Positions 1 through 7,350 are shown, counted from the stretch's first letter. The stretch: 13,978 bases of DNA from Verrucomicrobiota bacterium (GCA_021323835.1 JAJPKI010000174.1:1-13978), one strand, 5' to 3'. Translations and numbers: made by a program. The notes: a model not told the origin generated them from the letters alone.

Positions 1-1
1 A

Positions 2-799
2 ACCACAAAAAATTTCATCGAGCAAACGCCGTTTGTCGGCGCCTTGATTTTTGAATTGCTGCCGCTCGTCGTCATCTGGCTCGCGTTCACACTGGTTTAT
101 CAACTCGTGCCGAACACTAAAGTGAAATTTACCGCCGCGTTTGTCGGCGCGCTTGTCGGCGGCACGCTCTGGCATTTGAACAACGCCTTCGGTTTTCTTT
201 TTGTCTCGCGCGTCATGAGCAACAGCAAGATTTACGGCAGCCTCGGCCTTGTGCCCGTGTTCATGGCCGGAACTTATCTCTCGTGGCTGATATTGTTGTT
301 CGGTGCGCAAGTTGCCTACGCCTTCCAAAATCGCGCGTCCTATTTGCAGGAAAAACTCGTAGAAAATGTCAATCAACGCGGAAAAGAATTTATCGCGTTT
401 CGAATCCTCACGCTCATCGGCCAAAAATTTCAACACGGCGAACCGCCCGCAACGCTCGCGCAAATTTCTGCTGAAATCGGAATTCCTTCGAAACTTGCGC
501 AACAAATTTTACAGCCGTTACTCGCTGCGCACATTGTCACTGAAATTGTCGGGACGGAAGCGGCATTTTCGCCCGCCCGCCCGCTCGACGACATCAACGC
601 TCATCACATTTTGCGCGCCATGCGAATGCAAGGACAGGAAACCGCCACGCGCGACGAGCCGGTTCGCGCCGAAGTTTTGGGAGAATTTGCAAAGATTGAA
701 GAAGCCGAACGCGACGCCGCATCGCGAATCACTTTGACCGCGCTCGTCAATCGCGCACAAAAACAAATTGAAGATGCCAAACCCGCGAAGAAAAAATAA
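2..799 (+). CDS. BrkB/YihY-family inner membrane protein with C-terminal winged-helix-like extension (5' end outside the window)
   Basis: The reading frame is open from base 2, so the gene is truncated at its 5' end by the window edge. TTG codon 44 is an internal leucine, not a convincing start. The 265 visible residues begin with the last three membrane segments of the BrkB/YihY family (often mislabelled RNase BN): one around LLPLVVIWLAFTLVYQLVPN, one around AAFVGALVGGTLWHLN, and one around LGLVPVFMAGTYLSWLILLF, which ends in the family-typical GAQVAYAFQN. About 150 hydrophilic residues follow. They resemble the helix-turn-helix tail of long YihY proteins (ATLAQISAEIGIPSKLAQQI, then LAAHIVTEI) and end in a lysine-rich tail, AKPAKKK. 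The family's biochemical role is not established; transport is often proposed. The stop TAA (797-799) directly abuts the stop of the convergent comM. Confidence 0.85.
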   Translation, partial: TTKNFIEQTPFVGALIFELLPLVVIWLAFTLVYQLVPNTKVKFTAAFVGALVGGTLWHLNNAFGFLFVSRVMSNSKIYGSLGLVPVFMAGTYLSWLILLFGAQVAYAFQNRASYLQEKLVENVNQRGKEFIAFRILTLIGQKFQHGEPPATLAQISAEIGIPSKLAQQILQPLLAAHIVTEIVGTEAAFSPARPLDDINAHHILRAMRMQGQETATRDEPVRAEVLGEFAKIEEAERDAASRITLTALVNRAQKQIEDAKPAKKK

Positions 800-2326
800 T
801 TACGTCCACAATTGCCGGTCGAGCGAGCGATATTGAATCGCCTCGGAAATGTGCCCGGCCAAAATATTTTCTGAATTTGCCAAATCGGCAATCGTCCGCG
901 CCACTTTCAAAATCCGGTCGTAAGCTCGCGCGCTGAAATTCAAATCTGTCATCGCATTTTTCAACAATTCGCGCGTTGCGTCGTCGAGCGCACAAAATTC
1001 TTTCAATTCTTTCGGCCCAAGCCGCGCGTTGCAGGTGATTTTTGGTTTGTGCGCAAATCGTTTCTGCTGGATTTTCCGCGCCGCAATTACACGCTCGCGG
1101 ATTTGCGCCGAGGTTTCGCCATTTTTCTCGCCGCTCATTTCTCGAAATTTCACCTGCGGCACTTCCACGTGCAAATCAATGCGGTCGAGCAACGGACCGG
1201 AAATGCGTCCGAGATAATTTTGAATTTCCCGTGGCGAACTTTTTGATTCGCCCGGCATTTTCCCGTCTGGTGTTGGATTCATTGCGGCGACCAGCATAAA
1301 TTGCGACGGAAATGTCATCGTTCCCGCCGCGCGTGAAATCGTAACGCGGCCTTCTTCGAGCGGCTGTCGCATCGTTTCCAAAACGCTGCGCTTGAATTCT
1401 GGCAATTCGTCCAAAAATAAAACACCGTGATGCGCGAGTGAAATTTCTCCCGGCGTCGGATTGATATTTCCGCCAAGCAAACCCGCGTCACTCGCCGTGT
1501 GATGCGGCGCGCGAAACGGTCGTTGCGTAATGAGCGCTTGTCCCGGTTTCAGCAAACCAACGATGCTATGAATTTTTGTCGTCTCCAGCGCCTCGTCCAA
1601 AGTCAGCGGCGGAAGAATGGTCGCGAGCCGTTTGGCCAGCATGGATTTTCCGGTTCCCGGCGGACCGATTAAAATAATATTGTGACCACCCGCTGCCGCA
1701 ATTTCCAAAGCGCGTTTCACGTTTTCCTGACCTTTGACTTCGGCAAAATCAAATTCTTCGTCGTGCTCGTGCTCGAAAATTTTCGCGATGTCCACGCGCG
1801 TCGGAGAAATTTTAATTTCGCCTTCGAGAAATTGCGCCGCCTCGCGCAAATTTTGAACCGGAATCACCTGCAACCCTTTCACAACCGCAGCTTCCGCGGC
1901 ATTTTCTGCGGGGACAAGAATTCCCGTTTTACCATCGGCTTTTGCGCGAAGCGCAATCGGCAAAATTCCTTTGCTCGAACGAACGCCGCCGGTCAACGCC
2001 AATTCGCCAACGGCGACAAAATGGTCGAGTTGGTCCGTTTCAATTTGTTCGCTCGCGGCAAGCATTCCGAGCGCAATCGGCAAATCAAAACTCGGCCCTT
2101 CTTTTTTCACATCGGCGGGCGCAAGGTTGATGGTCGTTTTGCCCATCGGAAATTTGTAGCCGGAGTTGGTCATCGCCGTGGAAACGCGGTCTTTGGAGTC
2201 CTTGACCGCTGTGTCCGGCAGGCCGACCAGCGCGATGAACGTGTCGCCGTAGCCGACATTGACTTCGACTTCGATGGGATACGCTTCAATTCCGTTGACC
2301 GCAGCGGAACAAACCTTCGCGAGCAT
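800..2326 (-). CDS. comM: YifB/ComM family Mg-chelatase-like AAA+ ATPase
   Basis: The product has 508 aa, the usual ComM/YifB length. In naturally transformable bacteria ComM is a hexameric helicase that promotes branch migration during recombination of incoming DNA; elsewhere its role is less clear. Domains in order: ChlI-like N-terminal domain (about 20-140, including VGLPDTAVKDSKDRV and NLAPADVKKEGPSFDLPIAL), AAA+ core (about 190-395) and Mg-chelatase C-terminal domain (about 405-500). Walker A is GPPGTGKS (221-228), Walker B is GVLFLDELPEF (301-311), and RISGPLLDRIDLHVEVPQV follows. Oddly, the two CxC pairs usual between MNP and RISGP are absent: the segment reads MNPTPDGKMPGESKSSPREI. 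The ATG at 2326 fits the family N-terminus (MLAKVCSAAVNGIEA). No Shine-Dalgarno precedes it, but a possible promoter ends 6 nt upstream. The 3' end abuts the convergent BrkB gene with no intergenic DNA. Confidence 0.95.
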   Translation of the reverse strand: MLAKVCSAAVNGIEAYPIEVEVNVGYGDTFIALVGLPDTAVKDSKDRVSTAMTNSGYKFPMGKTTINLAPADVKKEGPSFDLPIALGMLAASEQIETDQLDHFVAVGELALTGGVRSSKGILPIALRAKADGKTGILVPAENAAEAAVVKGLQVIPVQNLREAAQFLEGEIKISPTRVDIAKIFEHEHDEEFDFAEVKGQENVKRALEIAAAGGHNIILIGPPGTGKSMLAKRLATILPPLTLDEALETTKIHSIVGLLKPGQALITQRPFRAPHHTASDAGLLGGNINPTPGEISLAHHGVLFLDELPEFKRSVLETMRQPLEEGRVTISRAAGTMTFPSQFMLVAAMNPTPDGKMPGESKSSPREIQNYLGRISGPLLDRIDLHVEVPQVKFREMSGEKNGETSAQIRERVIAARKIQQKRFAHKPKITCNARLGPKELKEFCALDDATRELLKNAMTDLNFSARAYDRILKVARTIADLANSENILAGHISEAIQYRSLDRQLWT

Positions 2327-2332
2327 TGAAAA

Positions 2333-2361
2333 TTTATGACCGAGCGGCGCGAAAATCGCAA
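2333..2361 (-). promoter_or_regulatory. Candidate promoter for comM, possibly giving a leaderless mRNA
   Basis: On the minus strand, TTGCGA (2361-2356) and CATAAA (2338-2333) are separated by exactly 17 nt. Each matches the sigma-70 consensus at 4 of 6 positions. The -10-like box ends 6 nt before the ATG, so initiation at the normal distance would fall at or next to the start codon. The upstream gene ends 56 nt away, so readthrough could also supply comM. This is based on sequence only and is weak taken alone. Confidence 0.35.
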
Positions 2362-2382
2362 TTCATTTTGCGTCGAAATTTT

Positions 2383-2715
2383 TTACAAATGATTTTGCAG
2401 CCAAAGCAAAAATTTTTTCAGCCAATTGAAATTTATCCAGTCGTGAACGTAAGCGTATTCGAGAAAAAGAAATCCGCCAAAAATGAACGCCCATTTAGCG
2501 CACGATTCCTTCGCCTTTGGGCCGGGAATAAAAAGAATTGCGCCAAGAACATTTAAAATAATCGCAAGAACCAGCCCGCCGAACATGACGTTTTGCGTCG
2601 TTGCCGATTTGGAAATCTGCCAATTCCAAAATTGTTCATGCGTCGCCGCCGGAACGCCAATGAGAATCAAAATTAACAGCGCACAATTGACGGTGTTAAT
2701 CAGAAGTCGCTGCAT
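2383..2715 (-). CDS. Small multi-spanning membrane protein of unknown function
   Basis: I do not recognise the family. I chose ATG 2715 (110 aa, starting MQRLLINTVNCALLILILIG) over the longer frame from 2832. The longer frame would overlap the upstream glycosyltransferase by almost 100 nt and would add a charged, non-hydrophobic leader. From 2715 the gene follows the glycosyltransferase stop by 20 nt. Three hydrophobic segments are visible: about residues 5-25, 40-63 (MFGGLVLAIILNVLGAILFI) and 71-87 (WAFIFGGFLFLEYAY). A short amphipathic end, NWLKKFLLWLQNHL, follows. The neighbouring GT2 lacks the C-terminal membrane helices typical of ArnC/DPM1-like enzymes, so this protein might serve as its anchor or partner. 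That is inference from position only. Confidence 0.6.
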   Translation of the reverse strand: MQRLLINTVNCALLILILIGVPAATHEQFWNWQISKSATTQNVMFGGLVLAIILNVLGAILFIPGPKAKESCAKWAFIFGGFLFLEYAYVHDWINFNWLKKFLLWLQNHL

Positions 2716-2735
2716 AATTGGCTGCGGCGCGGCCG

Positions 2736-3470
2736 CTAATTTATTTTTTCCGCAATTTTGTATTTGAACATGCGCTTTTTCATCCAGCGCACGGCGAGCA
2801 AATCGTAAAATGACGCGAACAGCCGGTTCCAAACGCCGTAATGTGTTTGTCCGCTCGCGCGCGGATTATGGCCAATGGGAACTTCCGTGACCGTGAAGCC
2901 TTCAATTTTGAACAGCGTGGGGAGAAAACGATGCATGCCTTTGAAAAATTTTAAATCGGCGACGCACTCGCGCTTGAACGCGCGGTAACAGCAGCCGGCG
3001 TCGGAAATATTTTCACCCGACAATTTGTTACGAACCCAATTGGCAATTTTTGAGGAAGCGATGCGGACAAAGCCGTCGCCCTGCGCGCGAGCTTCCACGC
3101 GTGTGCCGCAGGCGCAATCGAAATTTGTCAGCGCGGCCAAAAGTTTTGGCGCATCCTTCGGGTCATTTTGCAAATCGGCATCGAGCGTGACGATAAATTT
3201 GCCGCGCGCAAATTTCATTCCCGCCCATTGTGCGGCGGATTGCCCGCAATTAAACGCGAAGCGTTGCGCGCGAATTCGCAAATCACTTAACGACATTTCT
3301 TTCAACAACGCCCAGGAATCATCCGTGCTGCAATCGTCCGTAAAAACAATTTCATAATTTTCCCCGGAAGATTTCATCGCATCGTGAATCGCGGCAACAA
3401 GCGGACGCAAATTGCCCGCCTCGTTGTGACACGGAATCACGAAACTGATTTCTGGATTTTCGCCAGCCAT
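2736..3470 (-). CDS. Family 2 glycosyltransferase, polyprenyl-phosphate sugar synthase type
   Basis: The product is a 244-aa GT-A fold enzyme of the DPM1/ArnC-like GT2 group. These transfer a sugar from a nucleotide donor to a polyprenyl phosphate at the cytoplasmic face of the inner membrane. The opening SFVIPCHNEAGNL (9-21) is the classic GT2 start. TDDCSTDDS (44-52) contains the nucleotide-binding aspartates, and TLDADLQNDP (95-104) carries the DxD metal-binding motif. DAGCCYRAFKREC (157-169) and the ending SFYDLLAVRWMKKRMFKYKI also fit this group. Unlike many relatives it has no C-terminal transmembrane helices. The stop TAG precedes the small membrane protein by 20 nt, and the start lies 24 nt after the ArnT-like gene. 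A glycosyltransferase pair in this order suggests donor synthesis followed by periplasmic transfer. The transferred sugar cannot be told from sequence. Confidence 0.88.
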   Translation of the reverse strand: MAGENPEISFVIPCHNEAGNLRPLVAAIHDAMKSSGENYEIVFTDDCSTDDSWALLKEMSLSDLRIRAQRFAFNCGQSAAQWAGMKFARGKFIVTLDADLQNDPKDAPKLLAALTNFDCACGTRVEARAQGDGFVRIASSKIANWVRNKLSGENISDAGCCYRAFKRECVADLKFFKGMHRFLPTLFKIEGFTVTEVPIGHNPRASGQTHYGVWNRLFASFYDLLAVRWMKKRMFKYKIAEKIN

Positions 3471-3494
3471 TTATCGAAAGCCTACCGAAATTTT

Positions 3495-5018
3495 TCAACG
3501 ATTGGAAAATAATTCCCACTGGCCGATTTGTGTAACAAGGCGAAGCGAATTTTCGCTGTTAAATTTTTGAAATTTTTCAACGGCGCCAACCGGCGCGGCA
3601 ATTAAAATGTGGCGTCCGCTTTCAAATAATTTTTGCAATGCGGCATCATCCGGCAAAATAAAATCACCCGCGCGCTCGCGATTTCCTGGAAATGCGAATG
3701 GAATTTCCGTCCAGTCCATGCCACCGAAATAAGGACGATTCGCCGGTGAAATCACGTCGCCGGAATAAAATGGCAGACCTTCAGGCAGCCGTTGCAAAAT
3801 CACGAGCGCATCACCGGTTTGAAAATTTTCACGAAGTGCGACGCCGAGCGGCTTAAGCGTTTGATTGCGGCGCAAATCGGTTTCGAAACGCGGCGTCACA
3901 GCGGCGATGATAAAAAATGTAAGCAGCGATAAAACCGTTGTGACGACAAACGGTTTTACCGAACGCGGAGACAATTCGTTTCCGAAAAACCGCCACGCAA
4001 TTAAAATCGCCAGCGCCGGAAAAATCGGCAAGATGTAAGCAGGCAATTTCGCGTGTGAAAATGTGAACAGAGTAAAAGTGAAAATTGCCCAGACACTCAA
4101 CAGCAACCAGCTATCTTTTGATTTGCCGTCCAAACCGCGCCAATGATTTTGCCGCCACAGCCAGCCGAGTAAAATTGTCCACGGCAAAAGTCCAACGGCG
4201 AGAATTCCAAAAAAATAAAAGAAAATGCCGGTGCGATTTTTAATGGTCGTGCCGAGAAAATGTCCGGCGGCCTGGCCGAAAATCATAAAATTTTCTGATT
4301 GCGGCACGCGTTGAAAAACAGTGAGGAACCACGGCGCGGCTAGAATTAAAAATAAGACGAAACCGCACAAAATGCCTATGAATAAAGGGGTTTTTAAAAG
4401 CCGTTCCCGGCGAAAAATGAACAGCGCCAAAAAGGCAACGGCTGGAATTACAATCGCAATCGGCCCTTTCGTCAAAAATCCGAGTGCAACAAAAATCCAA
4501 CCTGCCAGATGAAATAAGAAAAATTCCGGCTTCCGACTTCCGATTTCCGACTTCTGAATAAGCCAGCTTCGCCAAAAAAAATACATTGCCCACGCGATAA
4601 ATTGTGTCAGAAAAATGTCCGTCGTTAAAAAGCGCGCCATGACAAAGTAAAGCAGCGAACTTTGCAAAATCAGGGCGCTCCAAATGCCGACACGCCGCCC
4701 GCCGAGCGAGCAGCCCAGCAAAAAAGTTGCGATGACTCCGCTGATTCCCGCGAGCGCAACCGGCAAGCGCACGGCCCATTCATTTTGGCCGAACAGTTTC
4801 ATCGAAATCGCGACGAGCCAATAAGTCATTGGAGGTTTGTCCAGATGCGGCAAATACCAAAGATGTGGCACGAGCCAATCGCCGGTCTGAATCATTTCGC
4901 GCGCGATTTCGGCGTAACGACCTTCGTCCGGCTCGTTGAGCGAACGGCTGCCGAGCAAAAAGAAAAACGTGAAGAACGTCAGCGCGAGCCAGCCGTGTTT
5001 CTGGAAAAATTCTTTCAT
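3495..5018 (-). CDS. ArnT/PMT-type membrane glycosyltransferase (GT-C fold)
   Basis: The product has 507 aa and many hydrophobic segments. It belongs to the PMT/ArnT superfamily, which uses polyprenyl-phosphate-linked sugars to glycosylate lipid A, lipids or proteins on the periplasmic side. The N-terminus has one helix (about 10-24), then the signature SRSLNEPDEGRYAEIAREM (25-43), whose acidic residues E29, D31 and E32 lie in the first periplasmic loop where catalysis occurs. HLDKPPMTYWLVA (58-70) is typical of the family. Roughly 10-12 further helices run to about residue 375. A soluble C-terminal part follows, with LPFYSGDVISPANRPYFGG. The likely donor is made by the GT2 encoded 24 nt downstream. 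A 7-nt tandem repeat lies in the coding sequence around residues 156-165. True ArnT activity (aminoarabinose) is not supported, since no other arn genes are visible. Confidence 0.88.
   Translation of the reverse strand: MKEFFQKHGWLALTFFTFFFLLGSRSLNEPDEGRYAEIAREMIQTGDWLVPHLWYLPHLDKPPMTYWLVAISMKLFGQNEWAVRLPVALAGISGVIATFLLGCSLGGRRVGIWSALILQSSLLYFVMARFLTTDIFLTQFIAWAMYFFWRSWLIQKSEIGSRKPEFFLFHLAGWIFVALGFLTKGPIAIVIPAVAFLALFIFRRERLLKTPLFIGILCGFVLFLILAAPWFLTVFQRVPQSENFMIFGQAAGHFLGTTIKNRTGIFFYFFGILAVGLLPWTILLGWLWRQNHWRGLDGKSKDSWLLLSVWAIFTFTLFTFSHAKLPAYILPIFPALAILIAWRFFGNELSPRSVKPFVVTTVLSLLTFFIIAAVTPRFETDLRRNQTLKPLGVALRENFQTGDALVILQRLPEGLPFYSGDVISPANRPYFGGMDWTEIPFAFPGNRERAGDFILPDDAALQKLFESGRHILIAAPVGAVEKFQKFNSENSLRLVTQIGQWELFSNR
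4526..4553 (-). repeat. Heptanucleotide tandem repeat inside the ArnT-like gene
   Basis: Four consecutive 7-nt units, reading on the plus strand CCGGCTT, CCGACTT, CCGATTT and CCGACTT, fill 4526-4553. On the coding strand they encode part of the loop KSEIGSRKPE (residues 156-165) between two membrane helices. The unit is 7 nt, so gain or loss of one copy would shift the frame. The present number keeps the frame open. It could be slippage-generated or a fragment of a dispersed repeat. Confidence 0.75.
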
Positions 5019-5050
5019 CCGAAAATGCCGACAGAATTAAACAAGAATTA

Positions 5051-5126
5051 GCCGCGAAAGAACACAAAGAACGCGAAAGTTTTTTCTGTGATTTTTGCGT
5101 TCTTTTGCGGCAATTATTTTGCCGCA
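5051..5126. repeat. Overlapping inverted repeats between the radical SAM and ArnT-like genes
   Basis: Arm A (5051-5063, GCCGCGAAAGAAC) and arm B (5099-5111, GTTCTTTTGCGGC) are complementary at 12 of 13 positions. Within this, AAAGAACGC (5066-5074) and GCGTTCTTT (5097-5105) form a perfect 9-bp alternative stem. AAAGAAC also occurs twice in tandem at 9-nt spacing (5057, 5066). Arm B overlaps TGCGGCAA (5106-5113), which pairs perfectly with TTGCCGCA (5119-5126) around a 5-nt loop holding the TAA stop of the radical SAM gene. The middle arm can therefore pair either way. No U-tract follows on the minus strand, so this is not a standard terminator. It may be a dispersed palindromic element or a competing-hairpin regulator of the downstream glycosyltransferase genes. 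Confidence 0.75.
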
Positions 5127-6220
5127 GCCGCAATGTCCGGACGCAAAATCACTTCGCGGCCTTTCCAGCTTTCGCGGCCTACATTTTTGAATTGGCCGAG
5201 CCGCCAACGCCACGAAATTCCATAAAACGGATTGTTTGTCGGCCAAAATGAAATCATGTCCACACCCGCTTCTTTGGCCATTTCAATCGCGCGCGCGATT
5301 GTTTTCGGCGAATCGTTCCAGTTGAACAGAAGATATTTCCATTCGAGAATCGGCATTTTCAATTTTCGTGCGTCACGATACGCGACCATCTGTTTCATTG
5401 CGTCAAACGCTTTGTCAAAATTGCCGCGCATCATATATTTCTCACACATCTCGTTGCTGATGCCGTGAACGGAAAATTGGATGTCGCTCAAATTCAGCGC
5501 GGCCTCGCGTTTAGCATCCGTGTTCAGCAAAATGCCGTTCGTCGAAACGCGGATGTAAGCGTTCGGATTTTTTTGGCGCAGCAGCGGCAATTCCTGACAA
5601 ATCGTCGGCGACAAAAACGGTTCGCCGAGATTGAGATAAAAAATTCGTTCGAGCCCGAGTCGCGCCGTTAAGTCCGCCATTTGCGACAATTCTTCCAGCG
5701 GCATTGTTTTCTTCACACGGATGTTCGCCGCGCCTTCGCGCGCGCAGCCGACGCAGTCCACATTGCAAATGACCGTGTTCTCCAAAAGCATTCCGCGATG
5801 CGGCAAATGCGGCTTCGGCGGTTGCTCGCCGCGCTTCAATCGCTTGAAATCACCGCAGCGCGTGCAAGTCGTGATGGGAATTTTTCCTTTCGCCAAATCG
5901 TCACGGAATTTTTGTGCGACGGGGCCAAAATAAATTTCCTCAAACGAATTTTTTCGCAAATCGCCGATGTGACCGGAGCCGTCGTAATCCTGGCAATTGC
6001 AGGAAACGGTCAAGTCGGAATTGATGGTGAGGTTGTATTCCGATTCCCCGGCGAGCGCGTTGCAAAAATATTTCTGGCCGGTGATTTTGGCGCGCAATTC
6101 GTGCCGCCAGACAAACAAACGGCGCACGACATCGCTCACGCGCCAATTGAAGCGCGTTTTCGGATTGCGAATGGCTCGCGATGTCGAAGGGGTTGCCACG
6201 AAAATAGAATGGCCGCTCAA
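5114..6220 (-). CDS. Radical SAM protein with an N-terminal SPASM-like cysteine region
   Basis: The 368-aa product carries the radical SAM cluster motif CxxxCxxC in VICNVDCVGCARE (C152, C156, C159), followed by FYLNLGEPFLSP and VSTNGILL, which fit the SAM-binding barrel. Before it, residues 53-122 look like a SPASM auxiliary-cluster domain: FCNALAGE (C53), a hydrophobic strand, SCNCQDYDGSGHIGDL (C74, C76), an SLEEIW-like segment NSFEEIYFGP, and TTCTRCGDF (C119, C122). SPASM normally lies after the radical SAM barrel, so the order is reversed. The substrate is unknown. Start choice is uncertain: no ATG precedes residue 143. The TTG at 6220, 2 nt after the mqnC stop, gives the longest frame; GTG codons at about residues 8 and 28 are alternatives. 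The frame closes inside the inverted repeat at 5114. Adjacent glycosyltransferases could hint at an envelope-related role, but that is weak. Confidence 0.8.
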   Translation of the reverse strand: MSGHSIFVATPSTSRAIRNPKTRFNWRVSDVVRRLFVWRHELRAKITGQKYFCNALAGESEYNLTINSDLTVSCNCQDYDGSGHIGDLRKNSFEEIYFGPVAQKFRDDLAKGKIPITTCTRCGDFKRLKRGEQPPKPHLPHRGMLLENTVICNVDCVGCAREGAANIRVKKTMPLEELSQMADLTARLGLERIFYLNLGEPFLSPTICQELPLLRQKNPNAYIRVSTNGILLNTDAKREAALNLSDIQFSVHGISNEMCEKYMMRGNFDKAFDAMKQMVAYRDARKLKMPILEWKYLLFNWNDSPKTIARAIEMAKEAGVDMISFWPTNNPFYGISWRWRLGQFKNVGRESWKGREVILRPDIAAAAK

Positions 6221-6222
6221 AG

Positions 6223-7344
6223 TTAATTGAGCAAGCGATACCAGTTGTCGCGCTGATGCGGTTCGTAGCCGATGTCTTTGATGAGCCGCTGCATGTCGGC
6301 GACAGTCATGCGGAAGGTCGTGCCCGCCTGCGACACCACATTTTCTTCAATCATGATGCTGCCCAAATCGTTCGCGCCAAATTTCAGCGCAATCTGCCCG
6401 ATTTCCAGACCTTGCGTCACCCACGAACTTTGAACGTTCGTGAAATTATCCAAATAAATCCGGCCGAGCGCTTGCGTGCGCAGATATTCGTGTGCGCCAA
6501 CGGTGGGCGCTTTCAATTTCGTGTGCTCGGCCTGAAACGTCCAGCAAATGAACGCCGTGAAATGGCCCGCATTTGGATTTTCCGTTTTGCGCGCCAAAGA
6601 TTTGTCCTGCTGCGCGCGCAAGCGTTCGAGATGCTCAATGCGGTCTTCAATCGTCTCGACGTGGCCGAACATCATCGTCGCGCTCGAATACAAACCGAGC
6701 TTGTGTGCCACGTCCATAACTTCGAGCCAATCATCGCTCATCGCTTTGAGCGGCGAAATTCGCTGGCGCACGCGGTCCACGAGAATTTCTCCGCCGCCGC
6801 CGGGAATTGAACCGAGTCCAGCCGCTTTGAAATCGCCGATGATTTTTTCGAGTGGCTCGTTGAACACTTCGCGGAAATGGATGAATTCGCTCGGGCTGAA
6901 ACCGTGGATGTTGAAATTCGGAAATTTATTTTTGACGTGCGCGAGCAAATCCAAATACCACTGCTTCGTCAGCTTCGGATGATGGCCGCCCTGCATGAGC
7001 ATTTGCGAGCCGCCAAGCGCAATCGTCTCCTCGATTTTTTTGTCTAACTCGTCGAGCGAAATAACATAGGAATCATCGTCCTTTTCCGTGCGATAAAACG
7101 CGCAGAATTTGCAATAGACGTTGCAGACGTTCGTGTAATTGACGTTGCGGTCAACGATGTAAGAAACAATTTCGTTGCCCCGACCGTTGAAATCATTTGC
7201 TTTCGCCAATTGCTTACGGCGGTCGGCGAGCGCGCCGAGTTCTTCGAGCGGCAAATGATAGAGGCGCAGCGCTTCGGTCCGGGAAATGCGTTTGCCGTCC
7301 CAAACTTTTTGCAGAAGCTCGTCGAGTGACGCGTCGTAAATCAC
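6223..7344 (-). CDS. mqnC: Cyclic dehypoxanthinyl futalosine synthase MqnC (radical SAM)
   Basis: The 373-aa product catalyses the radical SAM cyclisation of dehypoxanthine futalosine in the futalosine route to menaquinone, in the cytoplasm. The cluster motif is in YTNVCNVYCKFCAFYRTE (C74, C78, C81). The preceding SYIVDRNVNYTN and the CAFYR ending favour MqnC over MqnE, which typically has CAFAR, and over the related F420 enzymes CofG/CofH. LGGSQMLMQGGHHP, SIPGGGGEI (about 179-187), MMFGHVETIEDRIEHL and ENVVSQAG near the end are also family-typical. Length is normal. The start is GTG 7344; a TAAAAT box lies 6 nt upstream in the 45-nt gap after the small membrane protein gene, and there is no Shine-Dalgarno. 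The next gene begins 2 nt after its stop, so the two are probably cotranscribed. No other mqn genes are in the window. Confidence 0.93.
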   Translation of the reverse strand: MIYDASLDELLQKVWDGKRISRTEALRLYHLPLEELGALADRRKQLAKANDFNGRGNEIVSYIVDRNVNYTNVCNVYCKFCAFYRTEKDDDSYVISLDELDKKIEETIALGGSQMLMQGGHHPKLTKQWYLDLLAHVKNKFPNFNIHGFSPSEFIHFREVFNEPLEKIIGDFKAAGLGSIPGGGGEILVDRVRQRISPLKAMSDDWLEVMDVAHKLGLYSSATMMFGHVETIEDRIEHLERLRAQQDKSLARKTENPNAGHFTAFICWTFQAEHTKLKAPTVGAHEYLRTQALGRIYLDNFTNVQSSWVTQGLEIGQIALKFGANDLGSIMIEENVVSQAGTTFRMTVADMQRLIKDIGYEPHQRDNWYRLLN

Positions 7345-7350
7345 CGGAAA

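Noticed and set aside
1941..2090. Short direct repeat GCGCAATCGGCAAA within comM
   Set aside because: Both copies encode the same peptide, LPIAL, of the ChlI-type domain, so this is ordinary codon reuse.
1682..2329. 215-aa open frame on the + strand
   Set aside because: It lies opposite comM, is rich in Arg and Phe, and shows no recognisable domain. comM has clear family motifs across the same bases.
2716..2832. 39-residue N-terminal extension of the small membrane protein
   Set aside because: It would overlap the glycosyltransferase coding end by nearly 100 nt, and its basic, polar sequence does not fit the membrane protein.
5051..5126. Intrinsic terminator after the radical SAM gene
   Set aside because: The stems are good, but no U-tract follows them on the minus strand.
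5681..6226. 181-aa open frame on the + strand
   Set aside because: It is a shadow of the radical SAM gene, with no convincing motifs.
6223..7344. Assignment as MqnE or as an F420 enzyme (CofG/CofH)
   Set aside because: The motif context (NVNYTNVC, CAFYR, PGGGGEI) fits MqnC better. The relatives share the fold, so this is a choice among close families.
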